This document shows positions 50,224-58,398 of a stretch of 64,000 nucleotides of DNA, piece by piece. A program made the translations under genes and the position numbers. Numbering within the stretch: the stretch's first letter is position 1; every line of letters begins with the position of its first letter. Source of the DNA: Microbacterium azadirachtae. Lineage in GTDB: Bacteria; Actinomycetota; Actinomycetes; Actinomycetales; Microbacteriaceae. The notes beneath the pieces were generated by a model. The model was given only the letters and a program-made list of their open reading frames with translations. It had not been told where the DNA came from and ran no database searches. The DNA is taken from NCBI RefSeq assembly GCF_000956545.1, contig NZ_JYIT01000080.1, positions 62,001 to 126,000 of the forward strand, in the 5' to 3' direction.

Positions 50224-50922
50224 ATGACCGCCGACGCCGACGACCTCGCCCGCGCCCTCGCCGCCGACGCACCCCTCACCTGGGTGCTCACCGGCGACTC
50301 GATCACCCACGGCACGGTCCATACGCAGGGCGCCCGCACGTACGCGGAGCATCTGCACGAGATCATCCGCGGCGAGCTCGGCCGCGTGCACGACGCCGTC
50401 CTGGACACGGCGATCAGCGGGTGGCGGATCACGCAGATCCTGGACGACTTCGACCGCCGGGTCGCCACCTGGCGCCCGCAGGTCGTGACGCTCATGATCG
50501 GCACGAACGACTGCGTGGAGGACGGCGGTTCGCCGGCCGTCCAGCCCGCCGAGTTCGCGGCGTCGCTGACGGACTTCGTGCACCGGGTGCGCGCGCTCGA
50601 CGCGACCCCCGTGCTGCTCACGCAGCCCGCGGTGGACGTGCCGAACGCACCGGAGCGCAGCCGGATCGCGCAGTTCGCGCAGGCGGTGCGCGACGTCGCC
50701 GTGGCCGAGCAGACCGTCCTCGTCGACATCTTCACGCGCTTCGCCGACCTCGGGAACGGCGGCGTGCCCTGGGGGCTCATGAACGACCCGTTCCACCCCA
50801 ATGCCACCGGGCACGCGGCGATCGCCCTGGAGGTGGCGACCGTGCTGGGACTGGATCCATCCGGGTCTCGCGTGCTCCCGCAGCTCCGCGCCGACGTCGC
50901 GGCCGGCCGGCTGGACCCGTAG
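50224..50922 (+). CDS. SGNH/GDSL hydrolase
   Basis: A 232-residue esterase-like hydrolase with the four SGNH blocks: WVLTGDSITHG (catalytic Ser), a Gly in TAISGWRITQ, MIGTNDCVED (Asn), and MNDPFHPNATGH (Asp and His). No signal peptide is present, so it is cytosolic. The substrate is unknown; many relatives deacetylate sugars or lipids. Confidence 0.9.
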   Translation: MTADADDLARALAADAPLTWVLTGDSITHGTVHTQGARTYAEHLHEIIRGELGRVHDAVLDTAISGWRITQILDDFDRRVATWRPQVVTLMIGTNDCVEDGGSPAVQPAEFAASLTDFVHRVRALDATPVLLTQPAVDVPNAPERSRIAQFAQAVRDVAVAEQTVLVDIFTRFADLGNGGVPWGLMNDPFHPNATGHAAIALEVATVLGLDPSGSRVLPQLRADVAAGRLDP

Positions 50923-50932
50923 CCCGCGCACA

Positions 50933-51004
50933 GCGTGGATCTCGGACCGCGTGGATCCTGGGCCGCGTCGGCACCGCGACGGATCCTGGACGGCGTGGAT
51001 CCTG
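50933..51004. repeat. Degenerate GCGTGGATCC tandem repeat
   Basis: About four imperfect units of GCGTGGATCCTGGGCC follow the SGNH gene. They fill half of the 152-bp gap before the coiled-coil gene; nothing else is visible there. Confidence 0.6.
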
Positions 51005-51074
51005 AGGAGAGCGCTGAGATCTGCGCCCTCGCCGATGACGTCGGGGACTCCGGCGGCATAGGCTGAGGGGCATC

Positions 51075-51923
51075 ATGGACTCCCTGCAGCAGATCTTCGG
51101 CTGGTTCGGCGACCACTGGTGGATCATCTTCCCCCTCATGGGTGTGGGCGGCGCCATGGCCGGACGGTGGCAGGCGCTGTCGCGCCAGCGGCACAAGCAG
51201 AAGCTGGAGACCCTGCGTCTCAAGAGCGAGATCAAGGCCGCACAGCTGGCCGCCCGTGGCCAGATCGCTCCCCCGGTCTCGCCGCGCCAGGCCGCGCGAC
51301 AGCAGGAGAACTCGGCCAAGGAGCTGCTCGGGCGGCTGTTCGCCGAGCACGACGCGATCACCGCGCGCTGGCTGGACTACGAGCTCGATGTCGCCAAGAT
51401 GATCGCCTTCCCCGCGATGAGCGACGGCCGTCAGCCCCTGACCGCGGCATTCCTGCGGGCCAAGAAGACCGCGGACGCGCTGCGGCCGACATCGGCGGAC
51501 GCGTCGGTGACCGAGCAGCAGGTGTCGGAGTACCTCGACGCGGTCGGCGCCTATGCGGTGGCGTTCGAGATCGCGGAGAAGGACGCCCGGCGCCTGCGCG
51601 ACTCGACCTTCACGGACGACGAGCGCAAACGCCTGGAACGCGCGCAGCACCTGCTGAAGGTGGCGGTCGACCAGTCCGCGACCCCCGCCGAGCGACAGAC
51701 CGCCTACCGCCGGGTGCGCGAGGAGCTCGACGGTCTCATCGACCTCTCCGACGCCGCTGTGGAGAACCTGGAGAAGAAGGTCGCGCTGCAGCTCGAGTCG
51801 CGTCCCGCGGCCGCGTCCGCACCCGCGGAGCAGGCCGAGCCCCAGCCGATCCCGATGCGGGATCCGCTCGCCTCGGCCGAGCCGCAGCGGCAGGCCGCGC
51901 CGCTGCCGCATCCGGAGTCCTGA
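51075..51923 (+). CDS. Membrane-anchored coiled-coil protein
   Basis: A 282-residue protein with one N-terminal hydrophobic segment (HWWIIFPLMGVGGAMAG). Long charged helices follow (SRQRHKQKLETLRLKSEIKA; ENSAKELLGRLFAEHDAITA; DERKRLERAQHLLKVAVDQS), with an Ala/Pro/Gln-rich tail. I know no named domain. The oxidoreductase gene starts 4 nt after its stop, so the two are probably co-transcribed. Confidence 0.75.
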   Translation: MDSLQQIFGWFGDHWWIIFPLMGVGGAMAGRWQALSRQRHKQKLETLRLKSEIKAAQLAARGQIAPPVSPRQAARQQENSAKELLGRLFAEHDAITARWLDYELDVAKMIAFPAMSDGRQPLTAAFLRAKKTADALRPTSADASVTEQQVSEYLDAVGAYAVAFEIAEKDARRLRDSTFTDDERKRLERAQHLLKVAVDQSATPAERQTAYRRVREELDGLIDLSDAAVENLEKKVALQLESRPAAASAPAEQAEPQPIPMRDPLASAEPQRQAAPLPHPES

Positions 51924-51927
51924 GCCG

Positions 51928-52908
51928 GTGGCGGGACAGGACGCGCCGCTGCGGGTCGGACTCCTCGGCGCCGGCGGGATCGCCGCGGCGCACCTCGATG
52001 CCTGGCAGGCGCTCGGCGCGGAGTGCATCCTGTTCTCGCGCACCCGGCCCGAAGCGCTCGCCGCGCGGTTCGGCGTGGAGATCGCCGACGACGCCGACGG
52101 GCTGATCGACCGGGTCGACGTCGTGGGGATTCTCGCCCCCACCCCGACGCATCCCGAGTTCGCACGGCGTGCGATCGCCCAGGGGAGGCACGTCGTGTGC
52201 GAGAAGCCGCTCGCGGTGAGCGCCGCAGACGCGCGGCGCATGACCGACGCCGCGGAGGCCGCCGGAGTGCGGCTGTTCCCCGCCCACGTGGTGCGCTACT
52301 TCGCCGCGTACCGGCGGATCCAGCAGCAGCTCGCGGCCGGTGGGATCGGTGCGCTGCGCTCCCTGCGGCTGAGCAGATCCGGCGCGGGTCCCTCCTCGAC
52401 CTGGTTCTACGACGAGCACGCCGGCGGCGGGCTCATCCGCGACCTGCTCGTCCACGACATCGACCAGGCGCTGTGGCTCGCGGGGCCCGCGGTCTCGGTC
52501 TCGGCACGACAGGATCCGCCGAGCGTCGACGGACGGCTGGCGGCACCGGTGACCGCGACGGTCGAGCTCACGCACGCGAACGGCGTCACGACGCGGATCG
52601 ACGGCGGCTGGCTGGGCGAGGAGGCGCCGTTCCGCACCACGATCGAGGCGGTCGGCTCCGACGGCACGCTCGCGCACGACAGCGCAGAGACGACCGACGC
52701 CGACGCCGGCGCGTCCCGCTCCGGCGAGGTCGGCTACCTCCCGCCGCCGACCGACGACCACCCCTACCGCGCGCAGATCGCCGACTTCGCCGACGCGCTC
52801 CGCACGGGGCGCCCCGCACGGGTGACCCCGGCCGACGGTGTCGCGGCCGTGGCCGTCGTGGAGGCGGCCTACGCTTCGATCGCCGCCGGCGCCGCGGTCC
52901 CCGCCTAG
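51928..52908 (+). CDS. Gfo/Idh/MocA-family oxidoreductase
   Basis: A 326-residue NAD(P)-dependent dehydrogenase. The N-terminal Rossmann fold has VGLLGAGGIAAAHLDAW and the family's VVCEKPLAVS motif. The C-terminal domain carries GGGLIRDLLVHDIDQALWLA. It probably acts on a sugar or cyclitol. It uses a GTG start. Confidence 0.92.
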   Translation: MAGQDAPLRVGLLGAGGIAAAHLDAWQALGAECILFSRTRPEALAARFGVEIADDADGLIDRVDVVGILAPTPTHPEFARRAIAQGRHVVCEKPLAVSAADARRMTDAAEAAGVRLFPAHVVRYFAAYRRIQQQLAAGGIGALRSLRLSRSGAGPSSTWFYDEHAGGGLIRDLLVHDIDQALWLAGPAVSVSARQDPPSVDGRLAAPVTATVELTHANGVTTRIDGGWLGEEAPFRTTIEAVGSDGTLAHDSAETTDADAGASRSGEVGYLPPPTDDHPYRAQIADFADALRTGRPARVTPADGVAAVAVVEAAYASIAAGAAVPA

Positions 52909-52914
52909 CGCCGT

Positions 52915-53031
52915 ATCCACGTCCGCGTCTCCCTCCCCGCAGCCCCCGCAGATCCGGATCCACGTCCGCGTCTCCCTCCCCGCAGCGTTGTTCCCTCCCC
53001 TGAGGGGCGCCCACCAGGGGAGGGAACGACG
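52915..53031. repeat. 29-bp direct repeat plus 17-bp-arm hairpin
   Basis: Identical 29-bp copies (core CGTCCGCGTCTCCCTCCCC) lie at 52915-52943 and 52958-52986. The second runs straight into a hairpin whose arms CGTTGTTCCCTCCCCTG (52986-53002) and CAGGGGAGGGAACGACG (53015-53031) differ at one pair. It lies between the convergent oxidoreductase and TetR genes, so termination is a likely job for the hairpin. Confidence 0.8.
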
Positions 53032-53074
53032 GGCAGAGGAGGGAAACGCGGGGTCGCGGTCGGGACGGATGCGG

Positions 53075-53665
53075 TCAGGCGGCGTGCGAGACCGCAACGA
53101 GCCCGTCCCAGAGGCGGCGCAGGCGCGCCACCATGTCGACCGTGTGGTCATTGAGCCATTGCAGCTGCAGGCCGTCTGCGGCGGCCACGATCAGGTCGAC
53201 CGCGGCGGAGACGTCGACCGCGGGGCCGATGACGCCCGCGTCCTGCGCACGCAGGATGACCCCGGAGAGTCCATCGCGCAGCCATGCGTACCGCTCCAGG
53301 AAGAACGCGTGCGCGGGATGCTCGGGGATGCTCGCCTCGGCGGAGAACTCGACGTACAGCCGCACCAACCCTGGCACCTCGGCGTTGTGGGCGATGACGG
53401 CGAGGAATCCCTCGATGGTCGGATCCGGCGCGAAGAACATCTCGTGATCACGGATGTCGCGCGCGCGCAGCACCTCCTGGTACAGCTCTTCGCGCGACGC
53501 GAAGTGGTGCATGAGCCCGGCCTGGGTGAGGCCGACACGCTCGGCGATCTCGCGGTTCGACGCCTTCCGGCACCCCTTCGCCGCCACGACCTCGAGCGCG
53601 ACGGAGAGGATCTCCTCGCGCTTGGCCGTCCCCTTGGCGTACGGGCCTCGCTTCACGACTGCCAC
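53075..53665 (-). CDS. TetR-family regulator of the MFS sugar transporter
   Basis: A 196-residue repressor with an HTH (KREEILSVALEVVAAKGCRK; NREIAERVGLTQAGLMHHFA) and a TetR_C-type domain. Such regulators often sit beside glycoside uptake genes in Microbacteriaceae. It follows the MFS gene by 46 nt on the same strand, so it is probably in one operon under feedback control from the site at 55139-55159. The GTG at 53665 is preferred, with two nearby alternatives. Confidence 0.83.
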   Translation of the reverse strand: MAVVKRGPYAKGTAKREEILSVALEVVAAKGCRKASNREIAERVGLTQAGLMHHFASREELYQEVLRARDIRDHEMFFAPDPTIEGFLAVIAHNAEVPGLVRLYVEFSAEASIPEHPAHAFFLERYAWLRDGLSGVILRAQDAGVIGPAVDVSAAVDLIVAAADGLQLQWLNDHTVDMVARLRRLWDGLVAVSHAA

Positions 53666-53711
53666 ACTACGTGCTCGGGACGGGCCGGCCACGGCCAGCC
53701 CGTCCCCCGCG

Positions 53712-55061
53712 TCACCGGACCTTCTTGATCGGGAAGATCACGAGCGCGCCGATCAATCCCGCGATCGCGCAGACCGTGAACCAGGCGGCGTAGTTCGACC
53801 CGTTTGCGCCGCCCGTGGCGAGCAGCACGAAGCCTCCGATCGTCGGCGCAAGCGTCTGCGGCAGTGCGTTCGCGATGTTGAGCACACCCAGGTCCTTGCC
53901 CGAGTCGTCCGGGTTGGGGAGCACGTCGATGACGAGCGCGAGATCCACCCCGACGTAGATGCCGTACGCAGCCCCGAGGAACAGCTCCAGGATGTAATAA
54001 GACGGGACGTCCTGGACGAAGATCAGCGCGAAGGTGCCGACGGCGAAGAGTGCCGTGGCGACCCAGACGAAGACCTTGCGCTTCCCGATCCTGTCGGAGA
54101 GCATGCCCGCGAGCCACGCGGTGACGATCAGGGCTCCTGTATACACGAGGGTCGTGTTCGCGATCAGGAGCCCGATCTCCTTCTCCGGAACCTTGAGGTG
54201 GTTGATCAGGTAGCCGAAGCGGAAGGCGGTGAAGCCGAAGGAGGCGAACGTGATCAGGAACCGCGACCACCAGGCGAGGGCGAAGTCGGGCTCTTTGACG
54301 GGGCTGACCCAGATGGTCTGGATGATCTCGCCGAAGGTCATCCTCGGGGGCTTCACCGGAAGGACCTTGTCCGGCAGCACGAATGCGAACACGATCATCG
54401 CGCCGATCGCCAGGATCGAGGGGATCACGAACACGATGAAGAGGTTGAACGAGAACCATCCGGCGACGTAGACACCGCCCACGATGCCGGCGTTCTGTGC
54501 GATGCCCAGCGCCGCGGTGATCTTGCCCCGCTGGAACTTCGGCACCTGATCGGCAAGGGTCGCGACGAAGGGCGCGAGCGTCATGTTCGCGCCGAGCTGT
54601 GCGATGGCCCAGCCGACGGTCGCGATCAGGAGGCTCGTCCCCGTCGCCATGACCACGAACCCGATGGTCATGATGATCGTGCCGAGCACGATCCAGATCC
54701 GGCGTCGACCCCAGCGGCTGGTCGTGCGGTCGGAGACCCGACCGAACACGACGTTGGCGAGCGTGGCGAACAGGGCCCCGACGCCGCCGAGGATCGCCTG
54801 AGCAGAGTTCAGTCCGGCACCCGTGTTCTCCACGGCGCCGATGTGCTGGAGGTCGAGGATCTTCAGCCCGATTCCGACGATCGCGGGCCCGAGGAGCGCC
54901 ACGAAGAAGATGAACTGCGCGAGGATCAGCCAGAAGACGAAGCTCTTCTTCGCCGGCTCGGTCGGCTCCGTGAACCAATGGTGTTCGTGCGCACCGAGCG
55001 TCCGGCTCGCGGCCGTCATCCCGGACGGATTGCCTGCAGCGGAACCGCTGACAGAACTCAT
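53712..55061 (-). CDS. MFS transporter (SLC45/glycoside-pentoside-like)
   Basis: A 449-residue, 12-helix transporter with NVVFGRVSDRTTSRWGRRRI (loop 2-3 signature) and the mirrored LAGMLSDRIGKRKVFVWVAT in the second half. It resembles SLC45/GPH sugar or glycoside carriers. AAGGAGG lies 5 nt before the ATG at 55061, which fixes the start. A TetR gene follows in the same operon. Confidence 0.87.
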   Translation of the reverse strand: MSSVSGSAAGNPSGMTAASRTLGAHEHHWFTEPTEPAKKSFVFWLILAQFIFFVALLGPAIVGIGLKILDLQHIGAVENTGAGLNSAQAILGGVGALFATLANVVFGRVSDRTTSRWGRRRIWIVLGTIIMTIGFVVMATGTSLLIATVGWAIAQLGANMTLAPFVATLADQVPKFQRGKITAALGIAQNAGIVGGVYVAGWFSFNLFIVFVIPSILAIGAMIVFAFVLPDKVLPVKPPRMTFGEIIQTIWVSPVKEPDFALAWWSRFLITFASFGFTAFRFGYLINHLKVPEKEIGLLIANTTLVYTGALIVTAWLAGMLSDRIGKRKVFVWVATALFAVGTFALIFVQDVPSYYILELFLGAAYGIYVGVDLALVIDVLPNPDDSGKDLGVLNIANALPQTLAPTIGGFVLLATGGANGSNYAAWFTVCAIAGLIGALVIFPIKKVR

Positions 55062-55138
55062 ACCTGCCTCCTTTGGCCGGTCGAGGAGGAGAGCGGACGC
55101 CACACTGCGCCGCCAGGGGCTCCGGCCCTCGTGCGTGA

Positions 55139-55159
55139 AAACCTATCCTTTTACGGTTT
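55139..55159. promoter_or_regulatory. Candidate TetR operator upstream of the MFS gene
   Basis: AAACC-N11-GGTTT arms in an AT-rich patch about 80 nt before the MFS start. It is the only inverted repeat in this gap and a reasonable target for the downstream TetR. Confidence 0.4.
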
Positions 55160-55207
55160 CCGTCGCAAGAAGATTTCAGGTCGGGAGCAGGGCCGTCGCG
55201 GAAGCAC

Positions 55208-57373
55208 CTAGGGCACGGCGATCGTGCCGTCCGGGTCGAGCTTCACCGCCTTCCCCCCGAAGTCGCGGCGCCCGCGCTGGTCGACGAGCTGCGCCGCGCC
55301 GCCGGCGGGGTCGGGCATCGGGATGCCGTCGGCGTAGTCGAACCGGACCGAGTGCACCTGCCCCGAGATCACGGTCCCGTCCGCGCGCAGCCGGATCGAG
55401 AGGTACGCGCCGTACCGCGTCGCCGGATCCTTGCCGAACACGCCCCCGCCGCCGAAGTTGCCGAGGCTGTAGGCGATGAGGCGGCCGCGGTACCACTCCA
55501 TCCCGCGGAGCACGTGGGGGCCGTGACCCAGGACGAGGTCGGCGCCGGCGTCGACGGCCGCGTGGGAGAAGGCGATCGGATCCCCCCGGTCCTCGCCGTA
55601 CATCGACTCGGTGCCCGGAGTGACCGCGTCGGCGTTCGGCCCCTCGGCCCCCATGTGCGCCTGCACGACCACGACGTCGGCCCGCGCGGCCGCAGCGCGG
55701 ACGACGGCGCGCACGTGCCGGAGGTCGGTGACGCGAGTGAAGTCCTCATAGGGTGCGAAGCCGATCATCGCCACGGTGACCGCTCCGATCCGCGAGTAGA
55801 CGATCTCGTCGCGCCCGCCGACGGCGCGGATCCCGGCCGCGGCGAGCGTCGCCCGGGTGTCGTCGTAGCCGGTCTGCCCGAAGTCCCGGCTGTGGTTGTT
55901 CGCGAGGTTGAGGATGTCGAAGCCGCGGAGGCCGGCGACCGAGCCGGGATCGCTGCGGAAGGCGAGGCAGTCCGGATCCTTCCCGCACTTGTCGTGCCCC
56001 GTGTCGGGCGAGATCGCCTGTTCGAGGTTGCCGGTCACGATGTCCTCCGTGAACCACGGGCGCACGCGGTCGAAATGGCCGGCCCCGCCGTCGGAGGGCA
56101 CCGAGCGGCTCGCGTCGTAGAGCAGGATGTCTCCGGTCGCCCCGATGCTCACCTCGCCGGCGCGGTGTGCGGACTGCTGCGGGATCGTGGCCGGAGGCGC
56201 GGGCAGTGCCGATGCCCCGGTCGCGACGATGCCGACGGCCACGAGCCCCAGCACCGCCGCGGGTGTGCGCCACGGGATGCGAGGCCGGGCGTGCGGCTGC
56301 GGGGGGCGTCGCGGGGAACGGGATCCCCGGGCGAGGCGCAGCGCGGGCAGGTCGAAGAGCCATGACAGCCTGTCCCTGGTGATCAGCGCACCGACGGCGA
56401 CGCTGGCGGCGATGACCGCCGCCGTGAGGACGACGGGCAGCAGCACGGCCGCCGCCAGCTGCACCGGCCGGCCGGCGTCCGACACCGGCTGCGCGACGAG
56501 GGAGTCGGCGAGCGCGAGGACCGGCATGTGGATCACGTAGATCTGCAGCGTGCGCGAGCCGAGCCGCGCCAGACCTCGACCGAGCCGGGGCACCGCCGCC
56601 AGCAGCGGGGCCACGGCGATCCCCGCCCCGACGCCGACGAGGGCCACCGCCGGCCACACCCCGGGGACCCGGTCCGTCCCGGTCGCCCGCACCACCGCGA
56701 AGGCGCCGAGGTAGAGCGCCGCGGACGCGGTCGCGAGCAGAGGACGCGGGCGGGCCGCGAGACCGATGATCCGCCGCGAGAACGTGGTGCCGATGAGGAA
56801 GTAGAGCAGGTTGGCGAGCAGCGATCCGCGATTGCTCACGACGTCGATGAGCCCCGCCCCCACGGCGGTCGTCAGCGCGGCGGCGGCCGCCAGGGGCATC
56901 CAGGCCGGCAGGCGCCGCAGCGCCTTCGCGACGAGGAAGTACAGCGCGAGTGCGTAGAGGTACCAGGCGTTCGGCGGGCTGATCGTGATCGCCTCGACGA
57001 ACTCCGCGACGGATCTCGGGACCAGGGTCGGGAAGTCGGGGAACGCCTGCATCGTCGCCGTGTGGATGAGCGTCCAGAGCAGGTACAGATACAGGAAGCG
57101 CACGACTCTGCTGCGCCAGACCGCAGCCCACGGCCGGACGACGGCGTTCGCGGCGAAGCACCCGGAGATGAGGAAGAACAGGGGCATCCGCACCGGGTAC
57201 GCGATGTCGGAGACGAGCCCCCACACTCCGGGGAGGGGGATCCCCAGCCTCCAGTCGATCGTGAGGTAGCTCTTCATCACGACGTGCCAGAACACGACGA
57301 GGACGATCAGCAGACCCTTGGCGGTGTCCGCCCAGGCCAACCGGGGCCTGGGCGTCGTCCCGGCACCGGTCAC
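55208..57373 (-). CDS. Acyltransferase-3 fused to CapA-like metallophosphatase domain
   Basis: A 721-residue membrane fusion. Residues ~1-370 form an acyltransferase-3 domain with ~10 helices and the active-site region WADTAKGLLIVLVVFWHVVM; the His is part of the family motif. After a basic linker and one more helix, residues ~402-720 are a CapA/PgsA-like domain outside the cell: GATGDILLYD, TGNLEQAI, LNLANNHSRDFG, VVQAHMGAE, LGHGPHVLRG and YSLGNFGGGG. CapA-type domains work in poly-gamma-glutamate capsules or as envelope phosphoesterases. The GTG start overlaps the ddl stop by 4 nt, so it is the third gene of an alr-ddl operon. Confidence 0.88.
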   Translation of the reverse strand: MTGAGTTPRPRLAWADTAKGLLIVLVVFWHVVMKSYLTIDWRLGIPLPGVWGLVSDIAYPVRMPLFFLISGCFAANAVVRPWAAVWRSRVVRFLYLYLLWTLIHTATMQAFPDFPTLVPRSVAEFVEAITISPPNAWYLYALALYFLVAKALRRLPAWMPLAAAAALTTAVGAGLIDVVSNRGSLLANLLYFLIGTTFSRRIIGLAARPRPLLATASAALYLGAFAVVRATGTDRVPGVWPAVALVGVGAGIAVAPLLAAVPRLGRGLARLGSRTLQIYVIHMPVLALADSLVAQPVSDAGRPVQLAAAVLLPVVLTAAVIAASVAVGALITRDRLSWLFDLPALRLARGSRSPRRPPQPHARPRIPWRTPAAVLGLVAVGIVATGASALPAPPATIPQQSAHRAGEVSIGATGDILLYDASRSVPSDGGAGHFDRVRPWFTEDIVTGNLEQAISPDTGHDKCGKDPDCLAFRSDPGSVAGLRGFDILNLANNHSRDFGQTGYDDTRATLAAAGIRAVGGRDEIVYSRIGAVTVAMIGFAPYEDFTRVTDLRHVRAVVRAAAARADVVVVQAHMGAEGPNADAVTPGTESMYGEDRGDPIAFSHAAVDAGADLVLGHGPHVLRGMEWYRGRLIAYSLGNFGGGGVFGKDPATRYGAYLSIRLRADGTVISGQVHSVRFDYADGIPMPDPAGGAAQLVDQRGRRDFGGKAVKLDPDGTIAVP

Positions 57374-58398
57374 GCGGCGGATCCGGACTCGTTCGGCACG
57401 CCGGAGTGCCGCTCATCACCGCGCTCCCCCTCCTGAACCCGCGGGTGCGCGGCGTCGAGGAGCTCGGCGATCAGACCGGTGTAGTCGAGACCCGTCGCCG
57501 CGTACATCAGCGGCACCTGGGACAGCTCGGTCATCCCCGGTGTCGTGTTCACCTCGTTGAGCACCGGCCCGTCGGCGGTCACGAAGAAGTCGAACCGGGC
57601 GACCCCGGCGCACCCGAGTGCGTCGTAGAGGCGCGTCGCCGCCGAACGGACGCCCGCCTCGTCGGCGTCGCCGATCGGTGCGGGCACCGTGAAGCGGGCG
57701 CTGCCGTCGTACTTCTCCGTCGCCCCGAACACGTCCCCCGGCGCCACGGAGATCTCGAGCGTGGCGCCGATGCGCAGCGCGCCGTGCCGATCACGGAAGA
57801 CGGCGACGTCGACCTCCCGGCCGGTCACGTACTCCTCGATCAGCACCGGATCCCCGAACACCCTCGCCCGTTCCACGGCGTCGGCCACACGGCCGGGATC
57901 TGCGACCACGAAGACCCCGTTGCTGGATCCACCGCCCGCGGGCTTCACGACGACAGGGAGCGTCAAGCCGGTGCCCACCGCGTCGGATCCGGCCCCGACG
58001 AGACGCGCGTCCGCCGTCGCGATCCCCAGCGAGGCGGCGATCAGCTTCGTGGCGTGCTTGTCCATCCCCAGGGCGCCGGCCCGGACCGGCGATCCGGCGA
58101 AGCGGACGCCGCACAGCTCGAGCAGACCCGCGATCGCGCCGTCCTCGCCGTGGGCGCCGTGCAGGACGGGGAACGCGACGTCGCAGCCGGTGAGGATCTC
58201 GACCGCGCGAGCGGCGGGCAGTGCGACGTCCTGCTCGTCCCGCCACGCGCCGTCCCGGCCGATGGTGAGCGGGACCGCCGTGTGCCTCAGCGCGCGGACG
58301 GCTCGCGTGACGCCGGCCGCGGACGCGAGGGAGACCGCATGCTCGGGGTTCGCGCCGCCTCCGATGACGGCGATCCGGCGGGGGGTGTGCTGAGGCAT
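57370..58398 (-). CDS. ddl: D-alanine--D-alanine ligase family protein
   Basis: A 342-residue ATP-grasp ligase with VIGGGANPEHAVSLASAAGV, FPVLHGAHGEDGAIAGLLEL, MDKHATKLI and the C-terminal NEVNTTPGMTELSQVP. The usual GSSVG loop reads GSSNGV. The substrate-loop region is GATEKYDGSARF. These could shift specificity, so another D-amino acid or acceptor is possible. AGGAG lies 7 nt before the ATG. The start lies inside the 3' end of alr (112-nt overlap). It is probably a second, accessory ligase because it is grouped with alr and a CapA fusion rather than mur genes. Confidence 0.88.
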   Translation of the reverse strand: MPQHTPRRIAVIGGGANPEHAVSLASAAGVTRAVRALRHTAVPLTIGRDGAWRDEQDVALPAARAVEILTGCDVAFPVLHGAHGEDGAIAGLLELCGVRFAGSPVRAGALGMDKHATKLIAASLGIATADARLVGAGSDAVGTGLTLPVVVKPAGGGSSNGVFVVADPGRVADAVERARVFGDPVLIEEYVTGREVDVAVFRDRHGALRIGATLEISVAPGDVFGATEKYDGSARFTVPAPIGDADEAGVRSAATRLYDALGCAGVARFDFFVTADGPVLNEVNTTPGMTELSQVPLMYAATGLDYTGLIAELLDAAHPRVQEGERGDERHSGVPNESGSAA

